A model generated the notes under the pieces. It saw only the letters and a program-made list of their open reading frames with translations, did no database searches and was not told the DNA's origin. From positions 1-12,309 of the forward strand of contig CANHNG010000017.1 in NCBI GenBank assembly GCA_947461915.1: a stretch of 12,309 nucleotides of DNA, given 5' to 3'. Each line of letters opens with the position of its first letter. Within the stretch, counting starts at the first letter, position 1. Below are positions 1 to 6,563 of this stretch, piece after piece. This DNA is from Flavobacteriaceae bacterium. GTDB taxonomy: Bacteria; Bacteroidota; Bacteroidia; Flavobacteriales; Flavobacteriaceae. A program made the translations under genes and the position numbers.

Positions 1-267
1 GCTGATCAGGACGACATGGACACCCTGTTAACCCTATTTGGGACAGCGGGATGTAATTTTATAATGGGAATACCCGGAGCAGATGACATCATGCTTAATT
101 ACCAAAGCACTTCATTTCATGATGCATTATACATTAGAAAACTTCTAGGTCTTAAACCAGCTCCAGAATTTGAAGAATGGCTAATAAATATTGGAATCAT
201 GAATATTAACAACGAGATAACACATTCTCAAAAACAGAACAAGTTATTAGAGCTAATAAAAAGATAG
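1..267 (+). CDS. eutB: Ethanolamine ammonia-lyase large subunit, C-terminal end (5' truncated by window)
   Basis: This is the last 88 codons of the catalytic large subunit of ethanolamine ammonia-lyase. With EutC and adenosylcobalamin, that enzyme converts ethanolamine to acetaldehyde and ammonia in the cytoplasm. The frame is open from base 1, so the gene begins outside the window; the first Met in frame (base 16) is internal. The recognisable C-terminal signature is the stretch around PGADDIMLNYQSTSFHDA, followed by an RKLLGLKPAPEFEEWL-type segment. These match the conserved end of EutB, where the protein closes its TIM barrel and contacts EutC. It ends in TAG, 15 bases before the eutC start, so the two are cotranscribed and probably translationally linked. 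Identification is firm from this end plus the adjacent eutC; the active-site residues lie upstream and cannot be checked here. Confidence 0.95.
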   Translation, partial: ADQDDMDTLLTLFGTAGCNFIMGIPGADDIMLNYQSTSFHDALYIRKLLGLKPAPEFEEWLINIGIMNINNEITHSQKQNKLLELIKR

Positions 268-282
268 TTACTACTTAAGTTT

Positions 283-1020
283 ATGGAAAAAGACAATTGG
301 GAAATACTCAAAAACTACACAAATGCACGAATAGCATTAGGACGAGCCGGAACTTCATTACCAACTAATGAAGTTTTACAATTCCGTATGGCACATGCCC
401 TCGCTAAAGATGCAATAGCGGCTAAATTAGATTTTTTGAACCTCAATGAAGATTCCAAAAAAATTGGAATGAAAACAACATTAGTAAAAAGCAACATCCA
501 AAACGATACTGAATATCTTCTAAATCCCAATAAAGGAAGACTTTTAGACGAAGACAGCAAGAACATACTTAATAATCTAACCGATAAAAAAGGAGAGATA
601 TGTATAATCGTTTCGGATGGTCTTTCAGCTGATGCGGTGAATATTCATGCTGTAAAATTAATTAAAGCGTTAATTCCTAAGCTAAAAATACAAATAATTG
701 ACACTATAATTTTCGTGAAGTATGGTAGAGTCGCTATTTCAGATGTAATTGGTGAAATGCTTAATGCTAGCATAGCATTAATTTTAATTGGTGAAAGACC
801 TGGTTTGAGTTCACCAAACAGCATGAGCGCTTATGTAACTTACAATCCAAAAACAGGAAATACAGATGAAAAAAGAAATTGTGTTTCAAATATCCAAATT
901 GAAGGTTTAAACTACGAATTTGCAGCAATGAAATTAGCCTATTTAGTAGATCAAATGATAACAAAAAAGATTTCTGGAGTACAAATAAAGGATAACTTGT
1001 CAGATTATTACTTACCATAA
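283..1020 (+). CDS. eutC: Ethanolamine ammonia-lyase small subunit
   Basis: EutC helps EutB bind adenosylcobalamin in the (EutB-EutC) complex that deaminates ethanolamine. The protein is 245 residues. From memory of the family this is shorter than the enterobacterial form (about 295), the difference being at the N-terminus; the conserved core is complete. Visible family blocks are ARIALGRAGTSLPT (residues 15-28), an FRMAHALAKDA block (34-44), IIVSDGLSADAV (108-119), YGRVAISDVIGEML (147-160), LIGERPGL (168-175), a YVTYNP block (184-189) and the C-terminal RNCVSNIQIEGL (198-209). The ATG at 283 is the natural start, 15 bases after the eutB stop and directly before the conserved N-terminal helix. 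There is no strong Shine-Dalgarno sequence, as is usual in Bacteroidota. The gene ends with tandem stops (TAATAA). No further + strand gene follows, so it closes the operon. No microcompartment shell gene is visible, suggesting a free cytoplasmic enzyme supplying nitrogen or acetaldehyde. Confidence 0.96.
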   Translation: MEKDNWEILKNYTNARIALGRAGTSLPTNEVLQFRMAHALAKDAIAAKLDFLNLNEDSKKIGMKTTLVKSNIQNDTEYLLNPNKGRLLDEDSKNILNNLTDKKGEICIIVSDGLSADAVNIHAVKLIKALIPKLKIQIIDTIIFVKYGRVAISDVIGEMLNASIALILIGERPGLSSPNSMSAYVTYNPKTGNTDEKRNCVSNIQIEGLNYEFAAMKLAYLVDQMITKKISGVQIKDNLSDYYLP

Positions 1021-1163
1021 TAAAATCAAATATTATCGACTATTTTTGACTTTAAATTGACCGAAAACAACTGCTGAAAAAAATAATTGATTTTACACAT
1101 AATTCGCTTTTATTACTAAAACAGATCAAAAAGAACACAACTTATTAAATCATTTCAAAAATA

Positions 1164-2033
1164 TTAAGGAATTGCCACTTTAATTTTGCTGGATGAAATC
1201 TTAATGTCGAGTTCCGTTTCGGTACCACAATATTCGCCATCAATCTGAAAGCTTACCGGAAAATTAGTTTTAATGGTTGCTTTATCGGTAGACAAAATTT
1301 CAATATCTTCTTGATTAAGAGGTATATTACCCAAAATAATTTCCCCAAAAATAATCAAATCCAAGTTTTTTAAAATGACCAATTCAAATTTTCCGTCATT
1401 CATAATTCCGTCAGGATTGATAACAATTCCTGTCCCATATTTCTTTGAATTGGCAATAACAATCATTCTTGCTTCACATTCGATAGTTTGATTATTTGCA
1501 ACTATCGTAGCCGTGAATGGATCTCCAAAATCTAATAGAGTATTAATTGCCTGTAAAAAATAACCCCATTTGCCGTGAATATTACTTTTTTCATAGTTTT
1601 TGACAAGTTCTGCATTCAAACCCAAATCACTCAGGTGAAAACATTTTTGGTTATTGATTACAATCGTATCAAGTTCTATATGATTATTACAAAAGGCGAT
1701 TTCAATATTTTCTTCGAGAGTTTTCATCAAACCCAAATCCACGGCTAAACCATTGGAAGATCCAGCAGGTAAAATTCCTAGAATAACATCCTGACTTTCT
1801 GTAGCATCAGCAACCATTTTTATGGTTCCATCGCCACCAACAATAATAATTCGCTTTGGTTTATACCGTTTAAAAAGTATTCTTATTCTTGAAACATCAT
1901 CTTCGCCAGAAGTTTTAAAAAGAATGAGATTCCAATTTTCTTTTGTGGCAAAATGTGTCACCGCCTCAATAAATTCTGATTTATCTACACCCCCAGAAAT
2001 TGGATTAACAACCAGCAACACATTATTTTTCAA
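1164..2033 (-). CDS. Diacylglycerol/sphingosine kinase-family lipid kinase
   Basis: This is a predicted soluble or membrane-peripheral kinase that transfers ATP phosphate to a lipid hydroxyl (diacylglycerol or a sphingoid base), in the YegS/BmrU/DgkB family. Its 289 residues fit the family. Visible motifs are an N-terminal VVNPISGG nucleotide-binding loop (8-15), the invariant GGDGT (66-70), GILPAGSSNGLA (86-97), the C-terminal-domain block NPDGIMNDGKFELV (206-219) and FQIDGE near the end (262-267). The third block reads GSSNG where YegS-type enzymes have GTxND; this resembles the GSGN loop of sphingosine kinases, so the substrate is uncertain. The start is TTG (bases 2033-2031): no ATG or GTG lies between it and the in-frame upstream stop, and the NPISGG strand follows immediately. 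The gene is divergent from the phosphatidate phosphatase-like gene at 2097, 63 bases away. That neighbour has an opposing predicted activity, so both may act on phospholipid turnover. Confidence 0.88.
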   Translation of the reverse strand: MKNNVLLVVNPISGGVDKSEFIEAVTHFATKENWNLILFKTSGEDDVSRIRILFKRYKPKRIIIVGGDGTIKMVADATESQDVILGILPAGSSNGLAVDLGLMKTLEENIEIAFCNNHIELDTIVINNQKCFHLSDLGLNAELVKNYEKSNIHGKWGYFLQAINTLLDFGDPFTATIVANNQTIECEARMIVIANSKKYGTGIVINPDGIMNDGKFELVILKNLDLIIFGEIILGNIPLNQEDIEILSTDKATIKTNFPVSFQIDGEYCGTETELDIKISSSKIKVAIP

Positions 2034-2054
2034 GGTTTTACTTCTTTTATCTAC

Positions 2055-2086
2055 TAAATTTAAGTAATTTTAAGTACACTTCAAAA
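2055..2086 (-). promoter_or_regulatory. Candidate promoter for the lipid kinase gene
   Basis: On the minus strand a TTG (2084-2082, within TTTTG) is followed after 19 bases by TAAATTTA (2062-2055). This is close to the Bacteroidota pattern TTG-N(17-23)-TAnnTTTG, with seven of eight bases in the -7 box. A start point near 2048 would leave a leader of about 15 bases before the TTG start codon. The -7 box is its own reverse complement, so it could also contribute to the divergent gene at 2097, but no matching TTG is visible on the plus strand. The assignment is by pattern only, in very AT-rich DNA. Confidence 0.35.
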
Positions 2087-2096
2087 TTTCAAATTC

Positions 2097-3065
2097 ATGA
2101 AGCCTATTTTAAAATTATACCGAGGGTATGCCAATGAACAGGAATTAATAGTAATGGGGCATGTTTTCAAACCAACGAAGAGAAAGGAATATGATTTTCA
2201 GAAAAAAAAATTCGAAAATGCGACTTCAATTATCCGTTTATTCAGATTGAAAACAGAGTCTAATGCAGATGTATATTTAGAACATGACAAAACAACCATC
2301 CATACCAAAACACTGGAAGACGGTTATTTTAAATTTTGTGTGCCTCTAAATAAAGAGGTTCGATATGGCTGGATTGATTATCAAGTTAGTATTGTTCATG
2401 GGAACGAAACCATAGTGAGTAAGGAAAGTTATATTCGTCCAAAAAGGGAAAATCTCGGTGTTATTTCAGATATTGACGATACTTTTTTGGTCTCTTACAC
2501 CGAAAATCCCTTGAAAAAATTATATCATTTATTGTTTCGAAATGTGAACACCCGAAAGGTTTATGAAGATGTCTCTGCTCATTATCAAGCCTTGGGTAAT
2601 GCCGGAAGAACAGGTAGCGAAGAACAAAACGCCTTTTTTTTTGTTTCTAGTAGCGAATGGAATTTGTATCGTTTTATAGTGCGATTTACAGAAATTCACC
2701 AATTGCCAAAAGCCGTTTTATTACTCAAGGATATTAAATCTCGTGTTAGTGATTTTTTCCGGACCGGAAGAGGCGGTCATAATCATAAATTTGAAAAGAT
2801 AAAACACATCCTTGAATTTTATCCCAATTTGAAATACATTTTAATGGGTGACGATTCTCAACACGACCCTTTTCTTTACGAAGCTATTTGCAAAATTTTC
2901 CCAGTCACAGTGAAGGCGGTTTACATTCGAAAAACCGGCAAACAAGAAAAAGAAAAGGTTTCAATTGCATTGAAAAATCTAGAAAGTTTGGGAATTTCGG
3001 TTTGTTATTTTACCCAAAGCAGTGAAGCGATTGCACATTCTAAAGCAATCGGGCTGATTTCATAA
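2097..3065 (+). CDS. APP1-type (DUF2183) phosphatidate phosphatase-like HAD protein
   Basis: The C-terminal two thirds is a haloacid-dehalogenase-superfamily phosphatase domain related to the catalytic domain of yeast App1, a Mg-dependent phosphatidate phosphatase producing diacylglycerol. All four HAD motifs can be seen. Motif I is DIDDT (D125 and D127, nucleophile and acid/base), motif II is the SSS at 184-186, motif III is the lysine of GHNHK (K231), and motif IV is the GDDSQHDP block (251-258), which also carries the family's Asp pair. Residues 1-115 form a beta-rich accessory domain typical of bacterial members. There is no signal peptide or membrane helix, so it is predicted cytoplasmic. 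The ATG at 2097 is the first in frame and gives a family-like length of 322. The stop codon lies one base from the stop of the convergent ABC-F gene. The substrate in bacteria is not established; phosphatidate is inferred from the family and the divergent lipid kinase. Confidence 0.85.
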   Translation: MKPILKLYRGYANEQELIVMGHVFKPTKRKEYDFQKKKFENATSIIRLFRLKTESNADVYLEHDKTTIHTKTLEDGYFKFCVPLNKEVRYGWIDYQVSIVHGNETIVSKESYIRPKRENLGVISDIDDTFLVSYTENPLKKLYHLLFRNVNTRKVYEDVSAHYQALGNAGRTGSEEQNAFFFVSSSEWNLYRFIVRFTEIHQLPKAVLLLKDIKSRVSDFFRTGRGGHNHKFEKIKHILEFYPNLKYILMGDDSQHDPFLYEAICKIFPVTVKAVYIRKTGKQEKEKVSIALKNLESLGISVCYFTQSSEAIAHSKAIGLIS

Positions 3066-3066
3066 A

Positions 3067-4974
3067 TTAAGCATTATCGATTTCTTCCTGAACGATTTCC
3101 CAATCTAAAAGTAATTGGTCCAATTCTGCTTTTTTCTTGTTGTAGGCCATGAAAAATTTAGCGTCCTCAATATGCTTGTCATAATTGGATGCCAGAATTT
3201 TATCATCCTGCTGAATGTCTCTTTCTAATTGCTTGATTTGACTTTCAACCTTACTTAATTTATTTTGAAGTGCTTTCCCTTTTTTCTGCTCTTCATAGGA
3301 GACTTTGTTGCTCTCTTTTGATACCACCGCTTTCAAAGCATCTTTTTTCTCCACTTCTCGCATGTTCTCCAAATTGCGTTGTTCCAAGAAATAATTGATG
3401 TCGCCTAAATATTCTTTGATTTTTTGGTCTTTGAATTCGTAAACTAAATTTGACATCCCTTGCAAAAAATCCCTGTCGTGAGAAACTAAAAGTAATGTTC
3501 CTCCAAATTTTTGCAAAGCGGCTTTCAAGACATTTTTGGATTTAATGTCCAAATGGTTCGTTGGTTCATCCATCAACAGCACATTGATAGGCTGTAATAG
3601 TAGTTTACACAAGGCCAAACGATTTCTTTCCCCCCCTGAAAGGACTTTTACCTTTTTTTCAACATCATCCCCGCGAAACAGAAAAGACCCCAACATATCG
3701 CGCACTTTCATACGGTTGGTATCCATTGCTGCATCTTCCATGGTTTGCAATAATGTGATTTCGCCGTCAAGGTATTCTGCCTGATTTTGGGCAAAATAGC
3801 CCAATTGTACATTATGCCCTAATTTAATGGATCCTTGAAATTCAAATTCGTCAACAATTGCTTTGATAAAAGTGGACTTTCCCTGCCCATTTTGCCCAAC
3901 AAAAGCAATCTTACTGCCACGTTCAACTAACAGATTAATGTCTTTTAGAATCGTTTTGTCACCATATTTTTTAGTTACATCCTCTGCTTCAATAACTACT
4001 CTTCCTGGTTCTTTTGAAACTGGAAAAGTAATATTCATCACCGAATTGTCATCCTCATCCACTTCTATACGTTCCACCTTGTCTAGCTTTTTTATAAGGG
4101 ATTGAGCCATCGAAGCTTTAGACGCTTTGGCACGGAATTTTTCAATTAGCTTTTCAGTTTCCTCAATTTTTTTGGCTTGGTTTTTTTGGGTAGCCAATTG
4201 TTTTTCTCGGATTTCATGTCGCAATTCCAAGTATTCAGAATAAGGTTTATTGAAATCATAGGCTTTACCGAGGGATATTTCAATGGTTCTATTGGTTACA
4301 TTGTCCAAAAACATTTTATCGTGGGAAACAATCACCACAACCCCAGGATAATTGCGCAAGAAACTTTCTAACCAAATAATACTTTCAATATCTAGGTGAT
4401 TCGTTGGCTCATCTAAAAGCAAAACGTCGTTTGCCTGCAATAATAACTTGGCTAATTCAATTCGCATTCTCCATCCACCCGAAAAAGTTTCGGTTTGATT
4501 GTCGAAAACTTCTCTTTTAAAACCCAATCCCAAAAGAATTTTCTCGGTATCACCCACATAGTTATAGCCTCCCAACAATTCGAAACGATGGGTATAATCG
4601 GATAAATCTTCTATAATTTGGCTATACCCGTCACTTTCATAATCCGTTCTGGTAACCAACTGATGGTTGATTTCCTCCAATTTTTTCTCTACAATTTTAA
4701 TATCCGTAAATGCTTCATAGGCTTCTTCAAGTACCGTTCTTCCTTGTTCGAAATCAATATCCTGACGCAGGAAACCCATCCGAACTTCTTTTTCCTGAGA
4801 AATAACACCCGAATCAGGAGCGAAATCTTTCGCCAAGATTTTGAGCATCGTAGATTTTCCCGCTCCGTTTTTCCCAACAAGTCCCACTCGGTCTCCGGCA
4901 CCCAATCGAAAGGTAACTTCTTCAAACAAATAAGTTCCTCCAAAAGAAACGGATAAATTATGTATATTAAGCAT
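3067..4974 (-). CDS. ABC-F family ATPase (Uup/YheS-like ribosome-associated protein)
   Basis: This is a duplicated ATP-binding cassette protein without membrane domains, of the ABC-F group that binds the ribosomal E site and acts in translation. Its length of 635 residues is typical. In the first cassette, Walker A is GKNGAGKST (34-42), the signature starts with SGG at 165, Walker B ends in DEPTNHLD (188-195) and the switch His is 218. In the second cassette, Walker A is GQNGQGKST (360-368), the signature SGG is at 446 and DEPTNHLD is at 469-476. The inter-domain linker, about 245-305, is charged and helical with the KFRAKASKASMAQS block that contacts P-site tRNA in the family. The C-terminus, about 555-635, is a Lys/Glu-rich coiled coil as in Uup and YheS. 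The ATG at 4974 opens directly on the first cassette. It lacks the long linker of antibiotic-resistance members, so a housekeeping role is more likely. It converges on the phosphatase gene with a one-base gap. Confidence 0.95.
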   Translation of the reverse strand: MLNIHNLSVSFGGTYLFEEVTFRLGAGDRVGLVGKNGAGKSTMLKILAKDFAPDSGVISQEKEVRMGFLRQDIDFEQGRTVLEEAYEAFTDIKIVEKKLEEINHQLVTRTDYESDGYSQIIEDLSDYTHRFELLGGYNYVGDTEKILLGLGFKREVFDNQTETFSGGWRMRIELAKLLLQANDVLLLDEPTNHLDIESIIWLESFLRNYPGVVVIVSHDKMFLDNVTNRTIEISLGKAYDFNKPYSEYLELRHEIREKQLATQKNQAKKIEETEKLIEKFRAKASKASMAQSLIKKLDKVERIEVDEDDNSVMNITFPVSKEPGRVVIEAEDVTKKYGDKTILKDINLLVERGSKIAFVGQNGQGKSTFIKAIVDEFEFQGSIKLGHNVQLGYFAQNQAEYLDGEITLLQTMEDAAMDTNRMKVRDMLGSFLFRGDDVEKKVKVLSGGERNRLALCKLLLQPINVLLMDEPTNHLDIKSKNVLKAALQKFGGTLLLVSHDRDFLQGMSNLVYEFKDQKIKEYLGDINYFLEQRNLENMREVEKKDALKAVVSKESNKVSYEEQKKGKALQNKLSKVESQIKQLERDIQQDDKILASNYDKHIEDAKFFMAYNKKKAELDQLLLDWEIVQEEIDNA

Positions 4975-4993
4975 TTATTGTGTTTTGTATTTG

Positions 4994-5001
4994 TAAATTT
5001 G
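4994..5001 (+). promoter_or_regulatory. Candidate -7 element for the DUF983 gene
   Basis: TAAATTTG is an exact match to the Bacteroidota -7 consensus TAnnTTTG. It lies in the gap between the ABC-F and DUF983 genes. It would give a start point near 5008 and a leader of about 28 bases before the ATG at 5037. No TTG is seen at the expected -33 distance. The box lies inside the longer reading frame that opens with GTG at 4980, which argues against that start. Confidence 0.35.
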
Positions 5002-5036
5002 TAGCTCCAAAAAAGGAAAAAGTAATTTTTTTGCAA

Positions 5037-5417
5037 ATGTTAAAAAAAGGATCCAAATTAAATAGCATTTTAACAGGAACTTGTCCTAGATGTCAGAATG
5101 AGAGTATGTATTTGGATAAAAATCCCTTACATTTTTCGAAATTGATTAAAATGCACGAAAAATGCAGTCACTGTGGTTTGAGATATGAAATTGAGCCTTC
5201 CTTTTTTTATGGGGCTATGTATGTCAGCTACGGATTAAATGTAGCGCTTAGTATTGCAACCTTCATCGTTTCTTATCTTATTCTTGATTCCAGTATAAAA
5301 ACCTCTTTTATCGCTATCGTTGTTGCCAATATTCTTTTATTTCCTTTTGTTTTAAGATGGTCTAGGAATATTTACATCAATATGTTTGTATCTTTTGACA
5401 AGAAATTCAGAAAATAA
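5037..5417 (+). CDS. DUF983 family zinc-ribbon membrane protein
   Basis: This is a small protein of 126 residues and unknown function. It has two CxxC pairs, CPRC (16-19) and CSHC (43-46), which form a likely zinc ribbon. A conserved EPSFFYGAMYVSYG block (53-66) follows. Then come two predicted membrane helices, about 66-83 and 90-106, and a short charged tail. This layout is the DUF983 family pattern seen in Bacteroidota and alphaproteobacteria. The frame is open further up to a GTG at 4980, but the ATG at 5037 is preferred: it gives the usual N-terminus shortly before CPRC, and a TAnnTTTG box lies within the longer version. The gene is divergent from the ABC-F gene and convergent with the FAD oxidoreductase gene, stopping one base from it. 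Neither neighbour suggests a role. Confidence 0.85.
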   Translation: MLKKGSKLNSILTGTCPRCQNESMYLDKNPLHFSKLIKMHEKCSHCGLRYEIEPSFFYGAMYVSYGLNVALSIATFIVSYLILDSSIKTSFIAIVVANILLFPFVLRWSRNIYINMFVSFDKKFRK

Positions 5418-5418
5418 G

Positions 5419-6465
5419 CTAACTTTTTTTGGCAAATCGTTTAATATCAACAAATCTATCTAGTGGTTTTTGATATTCGATATTTTCGAATAATGCTTTT
5501 GACATTGCTGGCCCTAACATAACGCCACGAGTTCCCAAGCCATTAAGAATGTGTATCGAATTGTGGTGCTCATAGGTTCCAATCAAGGGTTTTCTGTCCT
5601 TTACTGTCGGTCGAACGCCAGCATGATGTTCCATAATTTCAAAATCACAAGTGATGATCTCCTTAATTCTTTGCACTAATTCATTTTTTCCCGCTTCAGT
5701 AGGCAAAGCTGTTTTGTCGTCCCAATTGTATGTAGCTCCAATTTTGAATAAATCATTTCCAAGAGGCAAAATATACAGACTGGTGTTTAGGATAACGTCT
5801 AAATCAAGGAGAGGTGCTTTTATGATAAGCAACTCCCCTTTTGTTCCGTCTAAAGGCAAATGTTGAAAATAAGGATTGGCGTGCATGCCAAAACCCTCCG
5901 CAAAAATGATGTGCCTTGCCTGAATATCCTTATATCGAATTCCATCCGTTTCTTCCTGTAAAAGCCCATAATCAAACGATTCCTTTAAGAAGAGTTGGTT
6001 TGTTATGAGGTAGTTTTTATACTTCTCCAAAAGCAATGCGGTGTCGACATAACCCGTTTGTAAAACCTCTCCATATCCAAAAGGCGAATCTATGGATTCA
6101 AATTTTTTAGAAATTAATTGATTAGATAAATAAGAAGCAAGATTCACTTTGTCAGAAGCGGCGAACCAATTGTTTTGTTCTTCGATAGAAAAAAATTTTC
6201 TTAAAATAGGCATTTTAAAATCTACTTGGGTGTTCAGTTTTTTCTCTAAGACAGCAAAGTACTCCTTCATAACCAGCAAATGCTCTTTGGCCTGCCCTAC
6301 TTCGCTGAAACGTTTCAGAATAACAGGATTGTATAAGCCAGCAGCAATTTTGGAAGAGTTCTGTGAACTATTATCCAATACTAAAATAGACTTGCCCTTT
6401 TGCAAGGCCATTTCTGAGAATGAAATACCGGCTAATCCAGAGCCTATAATTAAATAATCTAACAT
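5419..6465 (-). CDS. FAD-dependent oxidoreductase, DAO family
   Basis: This is a predicted cytoplasmic flavoenzyme of the D-amino-acid oxidase/glycine oxidase fold (ThiO, MnmC C-domain and relatives), 348 residues. The N-terminal Rossmann motif is GSGLAG (8-13) in a LIIGSGLAGISFSE context, with an acidic D31 at the end of the second strand for the adenosine ribose. A second FAD-contact strand includes HIIFAEGFG (185-193). The C-terminal family block runs from GVRPTVKDRKPLIG (283-296) to LNGLGTRGVMLGPA (307-320), which closes over the isoalloxazine ring. The substrate cannot be told from sequence; amino-acid or amine oxidation is the family norm. The ATG at 6465 immediately precedes the Rossmann strand. 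The gene lies downstream of gldN in the same direction, but a strong terminator separates them, so it is probably its own transcription unit. Its stop codon is one base from that of the convergent DUF983 gene. Confidence 0.85.
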   Translation of the reverse strand: MLDYLIIGSGLAGISFSEMALQKGKSILVLDNSSQNSSKIAAGLYNPVILKRFSEVGQAKEHLLVMKEYFAVLEKKLNTQVDFKMPILRKFFSIEEQNNWFAASDKVNLASYLSNQLISKKFESIDSPFGYGEVLQTGYVDTALLLEKYKNYLITNQLFLKESFDYGLLQEETDGIRYKDIQARHIIFAEGFGMHANPYFQHLPLDGTKGELLIIKAPLLDLDVILNTSLYILPLGNDLFKIGATYNWDDKTALPTEAGKNELVQRIKEIITCDFEIMEHHAGVRPTVKDRKPLIGTYEHHNSIHILNGLGTRGVMLGPAMSKALFENIEYQKPLDRFVDIKRFAKKS

Positions 6466-6505
6466 TTAGAAATGATTTTTATATAACATGTTAAAAGGTA
6501 AACCC

Positions 6506-6539
6506 AAAAAACAAAAAACTCCTACCAAAGGCAAGAGTT
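6506..6539 (-). terminator. Intrinsic terminator of the gldKLMN operon
   Basis: Read on the minus strand, starting 24 bases after the gldN stop, the arms 6539-6530 and 6526-6517 form a 10-pair stem (8 Watson-Crick and 2 G-U pairs) with a three-base TTT loop. A run of T follows, four beyond the stem, then G and six more T. This is the clearest hairpin-plus-T-tract in the window. It separates gldN from the FAD oxidoreductase gene that starts at 6465. Confidence 0.85.
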
Positions 6540-6563
6540 CTTTAATATTTTATAAAATTAAAT

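Noticed and set aside
1021..1095. Inverted repeat TAAAATCAA / TTGATTTTA after eutC as a terminator
   Set aside because: The arms are 9 bases, AT-rich and 57 bases apart, with no T-run after the second arm; chance is likely in this composition.
3067..4974. ABC-F gene as an antibiotic-resistance determinant
   Set aside because: The linker is of ordinary length and the C-terminal coiled coil matches housekeeping Uup/YheS-type members; nothing around it suggests mobile resistance.
4618..5036. Open frames overlapping the 5' part of the ABC-F gene on both strands
   Set aside because: They are out of frame with a perfectly conserved ABC-F coding sequence and their translations look like no known protein.
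4980..5036. N-terminal extension of the DUF983 protein from a GTG at 4980
   Set aside because: The extension is not family-like and contains a good TAnnTTTG promoter box; the ATG at 5037 gives the usual N-terminus.
6484..6493. 10-base palindrome TAACATGTTA upstream of the FAD oxidoreductase
   Set aside because: It is short, has no second copy or matching promoter, and is not distinguishable from chance.
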